From NCBI RefSeq assembly GCF_006352065.1, contig NZ_CP040915.1, positions 3,720,001 through 3,784,000 on the forward strand: DNA of 64,000 nucleotides. The letters are read 5' to 3'. The first letter of the stretch is position 1; the number at the start of each line of letters is the position of its first letter. Below, one piece after another: positions 37,971 to 46,861 of this stretch. Both the position numbers and the translations under genes were made by a program. The DNA is from Georgenia yuyongxinii (GTDB lineage: Bacteria; Actinomycetota; Actinomycetes; Actinomycetales; Actinomycetaceae). Below the pieces are notes generated by a model, which did no database searches, was not told the origin of the DNA, and saw nothing but the letters and a program-made list of their open reading frames with translations.

Positions 37971-39305
37971 GTGACTGACTCCCCGCGCACCGACGGCGCC
38001 CAGCGGGCCGCCGTCGTCGGGTCGAACCGCATCCCCTTCGCCAAGGCCGGCGGCTCGTACGCCGAGGCCTCCAACCAGGACATGCTCACCGCCGCCCTCG
38101 AAGGGCTCGTGGCCCGCTTCGGGCTCGCCGGGGAGCGTCTGGACGAGGTCGCCGCCGGCGCCGTCCTCAAGCACCCCAAGAACTTCAACCTCACCCGCGA
38201 AACCGTGCTGGGCTCCTCGCTCGACCCGCACACCCCCGCCTACGACGTGCAGCGTGCCTGCGGCACCGGGCTCGAGGCGATCATCGGCGTCGCCAACAAG
38301 ATCGCCCTCGGGCAGGTCGAGGTGGGCGTGGGCGGCGGCGTCGACTCGGCCTCGGACGCCCCGATCGTGGTGAGCGAACGGCTGCGCCGGGCCCTGCTGG
38401 AGGCCAACCGGGCGAAGTCGCTGCCCGACCGGCTCAAGGCGCTCGCCAAGGTGCGCCCGCGGGACCTGGCGCCGGTCGCACCGGACGTCGCCGAGCCGCG
38501 CACCGGGTTGAGCATGGGTGAGCAGCAGGCGCTGACGACGGCGCGCTGGGGCATCGCCCGTGAGGACCAGGACGCCCTGGCGCTCGCCTCGCACGTCAAC
38601 CTCGCCGCGGCCTACGAGCGTGGGTTCTTCGAGGACCTGCTCACTCCCTACCGCCGGCTCACCCGCGACGAGTCGCTGCGCCCCGACACCTCGCTCGAGA
38701 AGCTGGGCAAGCTCAAGCCGGTCTTCGGCAAGCACGCCGCCCCGGGCGGCCCGGCGCCGTCGATGACCGCCGGCAACTCCACCCCGCTCTCCGACGGCGC
38801 GTCGGTGGTGCTGCTCGCGTCCGACCAGTGGGCCGGGCGCCGGGGGCTGCCGGTGCTCGCCCACGTCGTCGACGCCCAGGCCGCCGCGGTGAGCTTCGTC
38901 GGCGGGGAGGAGGGCCTGCTCATGGGCGGTGCCTACGCCGTGCCGCGGCTGCTCGCCCGGAACGGGATGCGCCTGGAGGACTTCGACCTCGTGGAGATCC
39001 ACGAGGCCTTCGCCTCGACCGTGCTGGCCACGCTCGCCGCGTTCGAGGACCCCGACTTCGCCCGGCGCGCCGGGTTCGACGCGCCGCTCGGCGCCCTGGA
39101 CCGGTCCCGGCTCAACGTCACCGGCTCCTCGCTCGCCGCCGGACACCCCTTCGCGGCGACCGGCGGGCGCATCGTCGGCACGCTGGCGAAGCTGCTGCAC
39201 GAGCGCGGCGAGTCGCAGGTGCGCCCCGGGCGGCGGGCCCGTGGCCTGATCTCGGTGTGCGCGGCGGGCGGGCAGGCCGTGACGATGATCCTGGAGGCGG
39301 CGTGA
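37971..39305 (+). CDS. Acetyl-CoA C-acyltransferase (thiolase, FadA2-like)
   Basis: 444-aa thiolase: condenses or cleaves acyl-CoA and acetyl-CoA. The nucleophilic Cys is in VQRACGTGLEA, the His in LVEIHEAFAS and the second Cys in ISVCAAGGQAV; GNSTPLSDGASVV also matches. GTG start at 37971 with AAGAGG 8 bases upstream. Its stop overlaps the next start (GTGA). The order thiolase, high-molecular-weight FabG, MaoC-like matches the fadA2-fabG4-htdX set of mycobacteria, so the name FadA2-like rests on context and family. Direction (degradation or synthesis) cannot be told. Confidence 0.92.
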   Translation: MTDSPRTDGAQRAAVVGSNRIPFAKAGGSYAEASNQDMLTAALEGLVARFGLAGERLDEVAAGAVLKHPKNFNLTRETVLGSSLDPHTPAYDVQRACGTGLEAIIGVANKIALGQVEVGVGGGVDSASDAPIVVSERLRRALLEANRAKSLPDRLKALAKVRPRDLAPVAPDVAEPRTGLSMGEQQALTTARWGIAREDQDALALASHVNLAAAYERGFFEDLLTPYRRLTRDESLRPDTSLEKLGKLKPVFGKHAAPGGPAPSMTAGNSTPLSDGASVVLLASDQWAGRRGLPVLAHVVDAQAAAVSFVGGEEGLLMGGAYAVPRLLARNGMRLEDFDLVEIHEAFASTVLATLAAFEDPDFARRAGFDAPLGALDRSRLNVTGSSLAAGHPFAATGGRIVGTLAKLLHERGESQVRPGRRARGLISVCAAGGQAVTMILEAA

Positions 39306-40723
39306 GCGACACCTATCTGGACCTCGTCAGCGGCGGCGCGGGCGCGCGCGTCGCGAAGAAGCTCGGCCTGCCGCGCCCGGCGCGGCTGCGCCGGACCGAC
39401 CCGGCGGCGGTAGACGTGCCGCTCACGCCGGGGCCGGTGCTCGTGCTCTCCGACGCCCGGTCCACCGCCGACGCCGACGCCGTCGCCGAGGGTCTGCTGG
39501 GCTGGGACCTGGACGTACGCCGGGACACCCGGCTCGGGCAGGGCCGCTGGGGCGCCGTCGTCCTCGTGCTCACCGGGCTCGCACACCCGGCCGACCTGGC
39601 CACCCCGGCGCTCGAGCTCAGCGGGGTCCTCCGGCAGCTGGCGGCGGGGGCACGGGCGGTCACCGTCTCAGGCGCCGCGCCGGCGCCGGGCGTAGAACGC
39701 CACGCCGCCGCCACGGGCGAAGGCCACGCCGCCACGGGCGGCGACCCGGCCGTCGCCGCCGCGCGAATGGGCGTGGACGGGTTCCTCCGCTCCCTCGCCA
39801 AGGAGATGCGCGCGGGCGCCACCGCCAACGGGCTCGTGCTGGCCGACGGCGTCACCGTGGGCGCCCCGGCGGTGCGCGGTGGTCTGCGGTTCCTGCTCTC
39901 AGGGCGCTCGGCGTTCGTGGACGGCCAGCTGATCGCCGTCGCCTCCGACGGCGGCAGCGAGCCGTCGGACTGGGCCAGGCCGCTGGCGGGCACCGTCGCC
40001 GCGGTGACGGGCGCCGCGCGCGGCATCGGTGCGGCGACCGCCCGGGTGCTGGCCCGCGACGGCGCGCACGTGCTCGGCGTCGACGTCCCGGCGGCCGGGG
40101 AGGGGCTGGCCGCCGTGATGAACGAGGTGCACGGGACGGCACTGCAGCTGGACATCACCGCACCCGACGCCGCCGAGCGCATCCTCGCCGTCGCCCGCGA
40201 GCGCTACGGGCACCTCGACGTCGTGGTGCACAACGCCGGCATCCTGCGCGACAAGCTGCTGGCCAACATGACCCCCGAGCGGTTCGCGGACCTCCTAGCG
40301 GTGAACATCACGGCCCCGCTGCGGATGAACGAGACGTTCGCCCGGCCAGGGGTCCTCGGCGGCGCCGGTGCAGCCCCGCGGATCATCTCCCTCGCCTCGA
40401 CCTCCGGCATCGCCGGGAACCGCGGCCAGACGAACTACGCCACCGCCAAGGCCGGCATCATCGGCATGACCCGGGCGCTCGCCGAGCCGCTCGCCCGGGC
40501 GGGCGGCACCGCGAACGCCGTGGCGCCGGGGTTCATCGAGACCGACATGACCGCCACGATCCCGACGGTGCCGCGCGAGCTGTCCCGCCGGTCTAGCTCG
40601 CTGCAACAGGGCGGGCAGCCGGTGGACGTGGCCGAGGCCATCGCGTTCCTCGCCTCCCCCCAGGCCGGGGGCATCAACGGGCAGGTGCTGCGCGTGTGCG
40701 GCCAGCTGATGGTGGGTCAGTGA
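39302..40723 (+). CDS. High-molecular-weight 3-oxoacyl reductase (FabG4-like)
   Basis: 473-aa two-domain SDR. Residues 1-210 form a flavodoxin-like N-terminal domain without its own active site. The SDR domain starts at about 234: VTGAARGIGAATARV (coenzyme site), HNAGILRDKLLANM, Ser366 in SLASTSGIAG, and Tyr379/Lys383 in NYATAKAGIIGM. It reduces 3-oxoacyl-CoA/ACP with NAD(P)H. Four-base overlaps with the thiolase (GTGA) and the MaoC-like gene (GTGA) show a tightly coupled operon. Mycobacterial FabG4 has the same domain order and length class. Confidence 0.9.
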   Translation: MSDTYLDLVSGGAGARVAKKLGLPRPARLRRTDPAAVDVPLTPGPVLVLSDARSTADADAVAEGLLGWDLDVRRDTRLGQGRWGAVVLVLTGLAHPADLATPALELSGVLRQLAAGARAVTVSGAAPAPGVERHAAATGEGHAATGGDPAVAAARMGVDGFLRSLAKEMRAGATANGLVLADGVTVGAPAVRGGLRFLLSGRSAFVDGQLIAVASDGGSEPSDWARPLAGTVAAVTGAARGIGAATARVLARDGAHVLGVDVPAAGEGLAAVMNEVHGTALQLDITAPDAAERILAVARERYGHLDVVVHNAGILRDKLLANMTPERFADLLAVNITAPLRMNETFARPGVLGGAGAAPRIISLASTSGIAGNRGQTNYATAKAGIIGMTRALAEPLARAGGTANAVAPGFIETDMTATIPTVPRELSRRSSSLQQGGQPVDVAEAIAFLASPQAGGINGQVLRVCGQLMVGQ

Positions 40724-41691
40724 GCGGCGCGGACGGCGACCGGGCCGACGCCGTCGTGCGCCCGCTCGCGGACCCGCCCGCGGACTACCGCGAGGAGGTC
40801 CTCGCGGCCATGCCGTCGCTCGGCCGCCTCTACGCCAAGGCTCTGGCGCGCAGCCGCACGCTCGTGCTGACCTCGCGGCCCCTGGCCCGGCACGGGCTGC
40901 CGCAGGTGGTCCTGCGCGTGGACGGCGTGCGGGCTGACGCGGCAGGGCTCTCGCAGTACCAGCACCTCGTGGGCGAGCCCGGCACCGACGTGCTGCCCAC
41001 CGGGTACGTCCACGTGCTGGCCTTCCCGCTGGCGATGGCGGTGATGGTTCGGACGGACTTCCCCCTGCCGGCGGTCGGGATGGTCCACGTGGCGAACCGG
41101 GTCGAGCAGCACCGCGCGCTCCACCTGGACGAGACGCTCACCGTGCGCGCCTGGGCCGAGAACGCGCGCGGCCACGCACGGGGCACGCAGATCGACCTCG
41201 TGGTGGTGGTGAGCGTCGACGACGAACCGGTGTGGCGCGGGATCTCCACCTACCTCGCGCGACGGCGGCTGCCCGGCCTGACCGCGCCCGAGGCGGACCC
41301 GGGCGTGGCCCACCAGCCGGTGCCGGCCACCGCGACGACGCTGTGGCGCCTCGGCGCGGACGCCGGGAAGCGCTACGCCGAGGTCTCCGGGGACCGCAAC
41401 CCCATCCATGTCTCCCGCCTGGGCGCTCGGCTCTTCGGCTTCCCCCGGCCGATCGCCCACGGTATGTACACCGCGGCGCTCGCCCTGGCCGGCACGTCGC
41501 CCGTGCGGGGGATGCCGCTGGTCTGGACGGTGGACTTCGCCCGGCCGGTGCTGCTGCCCGCCACGGTGGGGTTCGCCACCACCCGCGACGGGGACGTGGT
41601 GCGCTACGCCGCCTGGTCTGCCCGCACGGGCAAGCCGTACCTGATCGGGACGGTCACGGCCCGCCTGACTGAGACCGTCACCCGCCGATAG
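40720..41691 (+). CDS. MaoC-like (double hot-dog) 3-hydroxyacyl dehydratase, HtdX-like
   Basis: 323-aa protein with two hot-dog halves. The first (about 40-180) lacks catalytic residues; the second (about 215-320) has the hydratase motif YAEVSGDRNPIHVSRLGARLFG with Asp and His, then PIAHGMYT. It would dehydrate 3-hydroxyacyl-CoA/ACP. The GTG at 40720 overlaps the FabG4-like stop by 4 bp. It is the last gene of the fadA2-fabG4-htdX-type operon; no gene follows for 191 bp and no clear terminator was found. Chain length is unknown. Confidence 0.88.
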   Translation: MSGADGDRADAVVRPLADPPADYREEVLAAMPSLGRLYAKALARSRTLVLTSRPLARHGLPQVVLRVDGVRADAAGLSQYQHLVGEPGTDVLPTGYVHVLAFPLAMAVMVRTDFPLPAVGMVHVANRVEQHRALHLDETLTVRAWAENARGHARGTQIDLVVVVSVDDEPVWRGISTYLARRRLPGLTAPEADPGVAHQPVPATATTLWRLGADAGKRYAEVSGDRNPIHVSRLGARLFGFPRPIAHGMYTAALALAGTSPVRGMPLVWTVDFARPVLLPATVGFATTRDGDVVRYAAWSARTGKPYLIGTVTARLTETVTRR

Positions 41692-41882
41692 TGCTTCTGT
41701 CGTCCACCCGTCACCCATGTGCACCTGCGCACCGAGGTGCGGTCGCGTCTGTGGCGCGGGGCGCGATTGTGTGGAGAGGTGGTGGACACGGCCCCGGGCG
41801 AGCGGCGACGCGCGGGGATATCCTGCAGGTGTCGACCGGCTGACCGGCTCGGCGGACCCTGTCTCAAGGGAGCGAGGGCGTC

Positions 41883-42362
41883 ATGAGCGAGATGGGCACA
41901 CCTCCGGCACCGGCAAAGCACTTCCTGGTGGTCGCTTACCAGACGCTCGGGAGCCAGGAGCTCAGCGAGGCCATCAGAGGACGCATCGCCGCGGGACCGG
42001 CGGACGTGTGGGTAGTCGTCCCCGCCACCCACCTGGTCGAGCTCGCGCCCTTGCCACCGCCCATGCCCACGATGGGCGGCGTGGCGTCCATCCCGGACCC
42101 CGAGCACGACCGCCAGGTCGCCCAGGGCAAGCTCGACACCGCGCTGCAGCAGTTCACCGCCCTTGGTGCGAAGGTCGGCGGCGAGGTCGGTAACGCCGAC
42201 CCCGTGCGGGCGGTGAAGGACGTCCTCCGGCGCCGGCAGGTCGACGAGATCATCGTCGCCACGCTGCCCGCCCACCTGTCGAAGTGGCTCCGGCAGGACC
42301 TTCCGCACCGCTTGGAGCACCGCTTCCACCTCCCGGTGACCCACGTGGCCGCGGCGGCATAG
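41883..42362 (+). CDS. USP-like (Rossmann-type) conserved protein
   Basis: 159-aa alpha/beta protein. Strand-helix pattern: HFLVVAYQTLGSQELSEAI, VWVVVPATHL, DPVRAVKDVLRRRQVDEIIVATLPAHLSKWLRQDLPHRLE. The last block is the part most like universal stress proteins (the VDEIIVAT strand, then the LP loop and the basic KWLRQDLPHRLE). No canonical ATP-binding GxGG motif is complete. A short GGGAGCG lies upstream of the ATG. No neighbour gives a clue. It may bind a nucleotide or act in stress; the function is unknown. Confidence 0.7.
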   Translation: MSEMGTPPAPAKHFLVVAYQTLGSQELSEAIRGRIAAGPADVWVVVPATHLVELAPLPPPMPTMGGVASIPDPEHDRQVAQGKLDTALQQFTALGAKVGGEVGNADPVRAVKDVLRRRQVDEIIVATLPAHLSKWLRQDLPHRLEHRFHLPVTHVAAAA

Positions 42363-42375
42363 GGGCCGGTCGGGC

Positions 42376-43302
42376 TCACCGCCCCTTCGCGACGGCGTCC
42401 AGCTCCTCGCGGGTGGGCGGGTCCGCCCCGGGCCGGGAGCACGTGATGGCCGCGACCATGGCCGCGGCGTCGACGATGCTCAGCAGTGTGGTCCGGTCGA
42501 TCCGCGCGAGCGCCTCCCGGCGCGGCCCGCCGAGCAGGTCGGCGCGGCGCAGGCCGTCCAGCAAGCCGGAGCTGAACGAGTCCCCGGCCCCCACGGTGTC
42601 GACCAGGTCGATCGGGACGGCGGGGCGGCGGACCTCCAGGTACCGGGTGACGGCGTAGACACCCTCGCCGCCGCGCGTGATCACCACCAGCGCGGGCCCG
42701 GAGGCCAGCCAGGCCCGGGCGACGTCCTCGTCGGGGCGGCCCGGGTAGAGCCACCGCAGGTCCTCGTCGCTCACCTTGACCACGTCGGAGAGTGCCACCA
42801 GCCGCTCGATCTCCGGACGCGCCGACTCGGCTGCGCCCAGCAGCGCCGGCCGCACGTTCGGGTCGTAGGAGATGGTCGCCCGGCCGCGTTCGCGCTCCCG
42901 CTGGACGAGGTCGATCACGTGACCGTTGCCCGGCGGCAGCGCGGTCGCCAGGGACCCCGTGTGCAGGCACCGGGTCTCGACCGGCAGGGGCGCGAGCGCA
43001 CCGACGTCCCACTCGATGCGGAAGTCGTAGGAGGCGACCCCGGCGGCGAGCGTCGCGATGGCCAGGCTGGTTGCGATCTCGTCATCGGGACCGGCGACGC
43101 GCACGCCGCTGCCTTCGAGGTGCGAACGCACCATGTTCCCGAAGGCGTCCCGGCCGAGCCGTGTCACCAGCGTCACCGGATTACCCAGGCGTGCCAGACC
43201 GAGCGCGACGTTGGCGGGGCTGCCACCGGGGTGCGCCACCCATGTCCGCCCGCCGCGCTGACCGACAAGGTCCACCAGTGCTTCCCCGACCACGACGAAC
43301 AT
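42376..43302 (-). CDS. PfkB-family carbohydrate kinase (fructokinase-like)
   Basis: 308-aa ribokinase-fold sugar kinase. N-terminal GEALVDLVGQRGG and GGSPANVALGLARLG (substrate site); C-terminal DLVDTVGAGDSFSSGLLDGL with the catalytic Asp and anion hole; VVITRGGEGVYAVTR. Length and motifs fit fructokinase or a related kinase; the exact sugar is not shown. Divergent from the ABM gene and the FucP-type transporter (43.5-45.3 kb). A sugar kinase next to a sugar:proton symporter suggests one uptake/phosphorylation unit. Confidence 0.9.
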   Translation of the reverse strand: MFVVVGEALVDLVGQRGGRTWVAHPGGSPANVALGLARLGNPVTLVTRLGRDAFGNMVRSHLEGSGVRVAGPDDEIATSLAIATLAAGVASYDFRIEWDVGALAPLPVETRCLHTGSLATALPPGNGHVIDLVQRERERGRATISYDPNVRPALLGAAESARPEIERLVALSDVVKVSDEDLRWLYPGRPDEDVARAWLASGPALVVITRGGEGVYAVTRYLEVRRPAVPIDLVDTVGAGDSFSSGLLDGLRRADLLGGPRREALARIDRTTLLSIVDAAAMVAAITCSRPGADPPTREELDAVAKGR

Positions 43303-43512
43303 CGCTCTACCTCGTCCCCCGACGATGACGCGCGTCTTTCCGACGCGCCGGGATCAGCATGTGTGCCCAGCAGACCAGCGTGCCTGCCCAGCATAGGGAG
43401 GGCGGGGGCGCGTCGCGCGGGGGGCGCCGGCGGTCCCGACGTCACCCGTACTGGGGTGGCGAAAATCGGGCCCCGGCGCGAGTGTGCGCCCGACGAGGAG
43501 TATGAAGGAGCC

Positions 43513-43815
43513 ATGAGCGAGCAGGGTGGCCCTCTCTTCCTCGTGGTGACGATCAAGCCGCGCCCGGACAAGAGGGCGGAGGCCGAGGCGCAGCTGCAGT
43601 CCATGCGCCGTCACACCCTTGAGGAGCCCGGGTGCGTCTTCATGCACCTGGTCCAGCCCGAGGACGACCCGGACAACTGGGTGATGCTCGAGATGTTCCG
43701 CTCACGGGCGGCCTGGAACGAGCACATGCGCCAGCCGTACAACACCGAGGGCAACAAGATTCTGGAGGACCTGCTGCGCGAGCCCTCGGACCTACGGTTC
43801 CTCACCGAGAAGTAG
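43513..43815 (+). CDS. Antibiotic-biosynthesis-monooxygenase (ABM) family protein
   Basis: 100-aa dimeric alpha/beta barrel (ABM/YgiN-like). It has the pattern LVVTIKPRPDKRAEAEAQL, HTLEEPGCVFMHLVQPEDDPDNWVMLEMFRSRAAWNEHM; the family includes quinol monooxygenases and small-molecule isomerases. AAGGAG is 5 bases before the ATG, a strong site. An upstream in-frame extension would be implausible. It sits 111 bp before the FucP gene, same strand, and divergent from the sugar kinase. Enzymatic role unproved. Confidence 0.82.
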   Translation: MSEQGGPLFLVVTIKPRPDKRAEAEAQLQSMRRHTLEEPGCVFMHLVQPEDDPDNWVMLEMFRSRAAWNEHMRQPYNTEGNKILEDLLREPSDLRFLTEK

Positions 43816-43926
43816 ACGCGCCTCGCCGTCGCCGTGCCCGATGGCGCGACGCCCTCCGGGGTGCTTACCTGAACTCACGCAACGTCAGCAACACGTGCAG
43901 CCCTATGTGAGCGTCAGGTGAGTGAC

Positions 43927-45258
43927 ATGGCGGACATGGCCGTTCCCCAGCAGCAGCCGATCGAAAACACCAAGAAGGCCGGCCTGGTCTATCCCGGCCT
44001 GGGCGTCCCGTTCGTCCTACTCATCGCCTGCTTCGCGGCGTGGGGCTCGGCGGCCAACCTCACCGACGTCCTCGTGGGCGTCTTCCGGCACATCTTCACG
44101 ATGTCCAACTTCCAGTCGGCGCTGGTGCAGTTCGCCTACTACGGGGCCTACTTCTCCCTCGCGATTCCCGCGGCCTTCATCAACCGGCGCTACGGCTACA
44201 AGACGGGGGTCCTCACCGGTCTCGGGCTGGCCGCACTGGGCGGATTGCTGTTCATCCCCGCGAGTCGGCTGCTGGAGTACGGCTTTTTTCTCATAGCCCT
44301 CTTCGTGCTCGCCGCCGGCCTGTCCATCCTCGAGACGTCGGCGAACCCCTTCGTCATCGCCATGGGGCCTGAGGAGAACGCGACACAGCGCCTCAACCTC
44401 GCCCAGGCGTTCAACCCAGTGGGGGCGAACGTCGGCGTCCTCATGGGCGCGCTGCTCATCCTGCCTCAGATCACCCCGGAGGACGACAAGGCGAACATGA
44501 CTGAGGCGCAGCTGCGCCAGGCCCAGGAGAGCGACCTGTCGCTGGTGCTCAATCCGTACATGGGCATTGCCGCCGTGCTGCTCCTGATCTGGCTGCTGAT
44601 CGCCTTCCGCAAGATGTCCACGCCGGCCGAGCGGACAGAGTCCACGGAGGTGCGCAAGGGGGCGCTGGGCCGCCTGTGGCGCAACCGGCACTACCGGTAC
44701 GGCGTGGCGGCGCAGTTCTTCAACGTCGCCGCGCAGGTGTGCACGTGGACGTTCACCATCCAGTACGCCCAGGACGTCGTCGGGGTCTCGGTTGCCAACT
44801 CCGGTTGGTTCCTGCAGGCCAGCCTCATCCTCTTCCTCATCACGCGGTTCGTCATGGTGTACCTGCTCGGCATCTTCCGGCCGACGAAGCTGCTCTTCGC
44901 CATGGGCGCGCTCGGCGTGGTCCTGGCCCTCATCGGGGTCTTCTCGCCCAACCTCGTCGGGCTCATCGCGATCGTGGCGATCTCCATCTCGCTGTCCCTG
45001 ATGTTCCCGACCATCTACGGCGTCGCCCTCCAGGGGTTGGGTCAGGACACGAAGTTCGGTGCCGCCGGCCTCGTCATGGCCATCCTCGGCGGCGCGCTGC
45101 TGCCGATGGTCCAGGGCCGCGTGATGGACGCGGCCAGCACGAACTTCTCGTTCATCGTCCCCGCGATCTGCCTCGCCCTGGTCGCCGCGTACGCGCTGTT
45201 CGACCTGCGCACCGCCCGCACCAGCCACACCCTGGCGGCCGAGGGCAGTCACGCCTGA
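43927..45258 (+). CDS. FucP-type MFS sugar:proton symporter
   Basis: 443-aa membrane protein of the fucose-permease group with about 12 helices. Conserved segments: ACFAAWGSAANLTDVLVGVF (helix 1), YYGAYFSLAIPAAFINRRYGYKTG, ETSANPFVIAMGPEENATQRLNLAQAFNPVGANVG (the family signature), and GFFLIALFVLAAG. AGGTGA lies 6-7 bases before the ATG at 43927; a GTG at 43918 would add three residues. With a PfkB-type kinase nearby it is likely to import a monosaccharide; fucose itself is not supported because no fucose isomerase or aldolase is present. Confidence 0.88.
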   Translation: MADMAVPQQQPIENTKKAGLVYPGLGVPFVLLIACFAAWGSAANLTDVLVGVFRHIFTMSNFQSALVQFAYYGAYFSLAIPAAFINRRYGYKTGVLTGLGLAALGGLLFIPASRLLEYGFFLIALFVLAAGLSILETSANPFVIAMGPEENATQRLNLAQAFNPVGANVGVLMGALLILPQITPEDDKANMTEAQLRQAQESDLSLVLNPYMGIAAVLLLIWLLIAFRKMSTPAERTESTEVRKGALGRLWRNRHYRYGVAAQFFNVAAQVCTWTFTIQYAQDVVGVSVANSGWFLQASLILFLITRFVMVYLLGIFRPTKLLFAMGALGVVLALIGVFSPNLVGLIAIVAISISLSLMFPTIYGVALQGLGQDTKFGAAGLVMAILGGALLPMVQGRVMDAASTNFSFIVPAICLALVAAYALFDLRTARTSHTLAAEGSHA

Positions 45259-45320
45259 CGTTGGCGCCCACCGGGACACCGGCCGCGCGGCGGCCACCGT
45301 CGTCCGGCTCACATCGCCTG

Positions 45321-45351
45321 TTGACTTTGACGCGACGTCAACCTTCATGCT
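45321..45351 (+). promoter_or_regulatory. MerR-type promoter/operator upstream of the TipA-like gene
   Basis: TTGACT (45321-45326) and CATGCT (45346-45351) are separated by 19 bp, the over-long spacing typical of MerR-activated promoters. The spacer carries the inverted repeat TTGACG-CGA-CGTCAA (45327-45341), where a MerR dimer would sit. Autoregulation of the gene 25 bp downstream is the natural reading. Confidence 0.75.
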
Positions 45352-45376
45352 GGTGCGTGAAGGAGGGACACCGGCG

Positions 45377-46135
45377 ATGGAATGGTCGATCACCGAGGTC
45401 GCCCGGGCGACGGGGACGACTAGCCGCACGCTGCGCCACTACGGCCAGCTCGGCTTGCTCGAGCCGTCCCGGACCGGTCACGGCGGGTACCGCTACTACG
45501 ACGAGGCCGCGTTGCTGCGCCTGCAGCGCATCCTGCTGCTGCGCGACCTCGGCCTGGGCCTGCCCGCGATCGGCGAGGTGCTGGCCGGCCAGCGGGACAT
45601 CACCGCCGCGCTCGAGACGCACCTGGACCTGCTCGAGCAGGAGCGGGACCGCCTCGAGAGGCAGATCGCGTCGGTGTCCCTCACGATCCGCAAGAGGAGA
45701 GGAGGAGAGCAGCTCATGGCACAGGAGATGTTCGACGGGTTCGACCACACCCAGTACAAGGAGGAGGTCGAGCAACGCTGGGGGAAGGAGACCTACGCGG
45801 CCAGCGACAGCTGGTGGCGCGGACTTGGGAAAGACCAGCAGCAGGCGTTCCACGCTGCGGCCGAGGCACTCGGCACGGACTGGACCGACGCGGCCCACCG
45901 CGGCGTCGACCCGTCCTCGCAGGAGGCGCAGGCGCTGGCGCACCGGCAGCTCGAGTGGCTGCGTGGGATCCCTGGCACACCGGGCGGCGGCTCGGCCGGT
46001 CCGACGAAGGAGTACTTCGTCGGCCTGGCGGAGATGTACGTCGCGGACCCGCGTTTCGGGAAGAACTACGGCGGGGAGCAGGGGGCCGCGTTCGTCCGTG
46101 ACGCGATGACGGTCTACGCCGAGCGGCACCTGTAA
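45377..46135 (+). CDS. MerR regulator with TipAS-like ligand domain
   Basis: 252-aa TipAL-like regulator, almost the size of TipAL of Streptomyces lividans. DNA-binding part: WSITEVARATGTTSRTLRHYGQLGLLEPSRTGHGGYRYYDE, then a coiled-coil LETHLDLLEQERDRLERQI. The TipAS domain starts at Met114 (AQEMFDGFDHTQYKEEVEQRWG) and ends YAERHL. No cysteine occurs anywhere, so the covalent thiopeptide capture used by TipAL would be impossible. AGGAGG lies 10-15 bases before the ATG at 45377; the in-frame ATG at 45347 overlaps the -10 box and is rejected. An internal ribosome site before Met114 could yield a free TipAS-like protein. Ligand unknown. Confidence 0.9.
   Translation: MEWSITEVARATGTTSRTLRHYGQLGLLEPSRTGHGGYRYYDEAALLRLQRILLLRDLGLGLPAIGEVLAGQRDITAALETHLDLLEQERDRLERQIASVSLTIRKRRGGEQLMAQEMFDGFDHTQYKEEVEQRWGKETYAASDSWWRGLGKDQQQAFHAAAEALGTDWTDAAHRGVDPSSQEAQALAHRQLEWLRGIPGTPGGGSAGPTKEYFVGLAEMYVADPRFGKNYGGEQGAAFVRDAMTVYAERHL
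45700..45718 (+). promoter_or_regulatory. Internal ribosome site and ATG for a TipAS-like short product
   Basis: AGGAGG at 45700-45705 and an in-frame ATG at 45716-45718 inside the MerR gene. Initiation here would give 139 aa, like the in-frame TipAS of Streptomyces. Sequence-based inference only. Confidence 0.65.
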
Positions 46136-46139
46136 GCGC

Positions 46140-46775
46140 TCACTGCCCGACCGTGAGGATCACGCAGGTCGGGGCGACGGCGGACTCGTTGCACTCCCTG
46201 AGCGTGTCATCCGTGCGGGCCGCCCGGATCCGCACCGACGACGCGAGCTCACCGGGCAGGGTGAGCGTGGCCTCGTGCTCCACCCGGCCCAGCGGGGAAG
46301 GCCGCAGCGTGGTGACCAAGACCTGCTCGGCGAAGTCCGCGCCGGCGCCCACCTCCACCGCGATGCGCTGGTCGCTGTCCAGGCTGTCCGCCTTCACCAC
46401 GAACGCCAGCTCCGCCCCGCCGTCTGCCGTGGTGGCGAGGGACACCGAGGTGAACGTGGGCCGGCCGGCGGTGTTGGCGGCCGACGCGGCGGAGAGCACG
46501 GCCAGGAGCAGCGCGAGCAGGTAGGCGACGGCGGCGCCCGCCAGCAGGGCGGCCTCCCGCCTGCGCTGCTCGACGAGCAGGGCCAGGAGCGAGAGCCCGA
46601 TCGCCACGACGGCCGCGACGGCGGCGGCGATCAGCGGCAGGTGACCGGCGTCGTCGTCGAGCGTGGCCCAGATGCGGTCGCTGTTGAGGCCCAGGAGCGT
46701 CATCAGCCCGGCGACGGCGGCGATCGTGCCGATCATCGCCTGCGCGAGGACATCGAGCCGGCGGGTGTCCTCCAT
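46140..46775 (-). CDS. Small membrane protein with three helices, unknown function
   Basis: 211-aa protein. Three hydrophobic segments at about 15-30, 48-65 and 75-97 are followed by an exported-looking beta-rich C-terminal part (about 100-211) containing two cysteines (RECNESAVAPTC) that could form a disulfide outside the membrane. AGGAGGGG precedes the ATG at 46775; the frame is open further upstream but only this start has a ribosome site. Convergent with the TipA-like gene (stop codons 4 bp apart) and divergent from the ABC-F gene. No family recognised. Confidence 0.72.
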   Translation of the reverse strand: MEDTRRLDVLAQAMIGTIAAVAGLMTLLGLNSDRIWATLDDDAGHLPLIAAAVAAVVAIGLSLLALLVEQRRREAALLAGAAVAYLLALLLAVLSAASAANTAGRPTFTSVSLATTADGGAELAFVVKADSLDSDQRIAVEVGAGADFAEQVLVTTLRPSPLGRVEHEATLTLPGELASSVRIRAARTDDTLRECNESAVAPTCVILTVGQ

Positions 46776-46861
46776 CGCCCCTCCTGACCGGCCGGGCCAC
46801 CAGGTCCGGCCCACGATCCTCCCGCTGCTACCTGGCGTCAACGCTCACGTACGCTCATCCC

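Noticed and set aside
34924-37974. 1016-codon open frame on the plus strand
   Set aside because: Antisense to the acyl-CoA oxidase-like gene and TetR gene; low-complexity translation and no ribosome site.
45347-45376. ATG at 45347 as start of the TipA-like gene
   Set aside because: It overlaps the proposed -10 box; the ATG at 45377 has AGGAGG upstream and begins the MerR domain.
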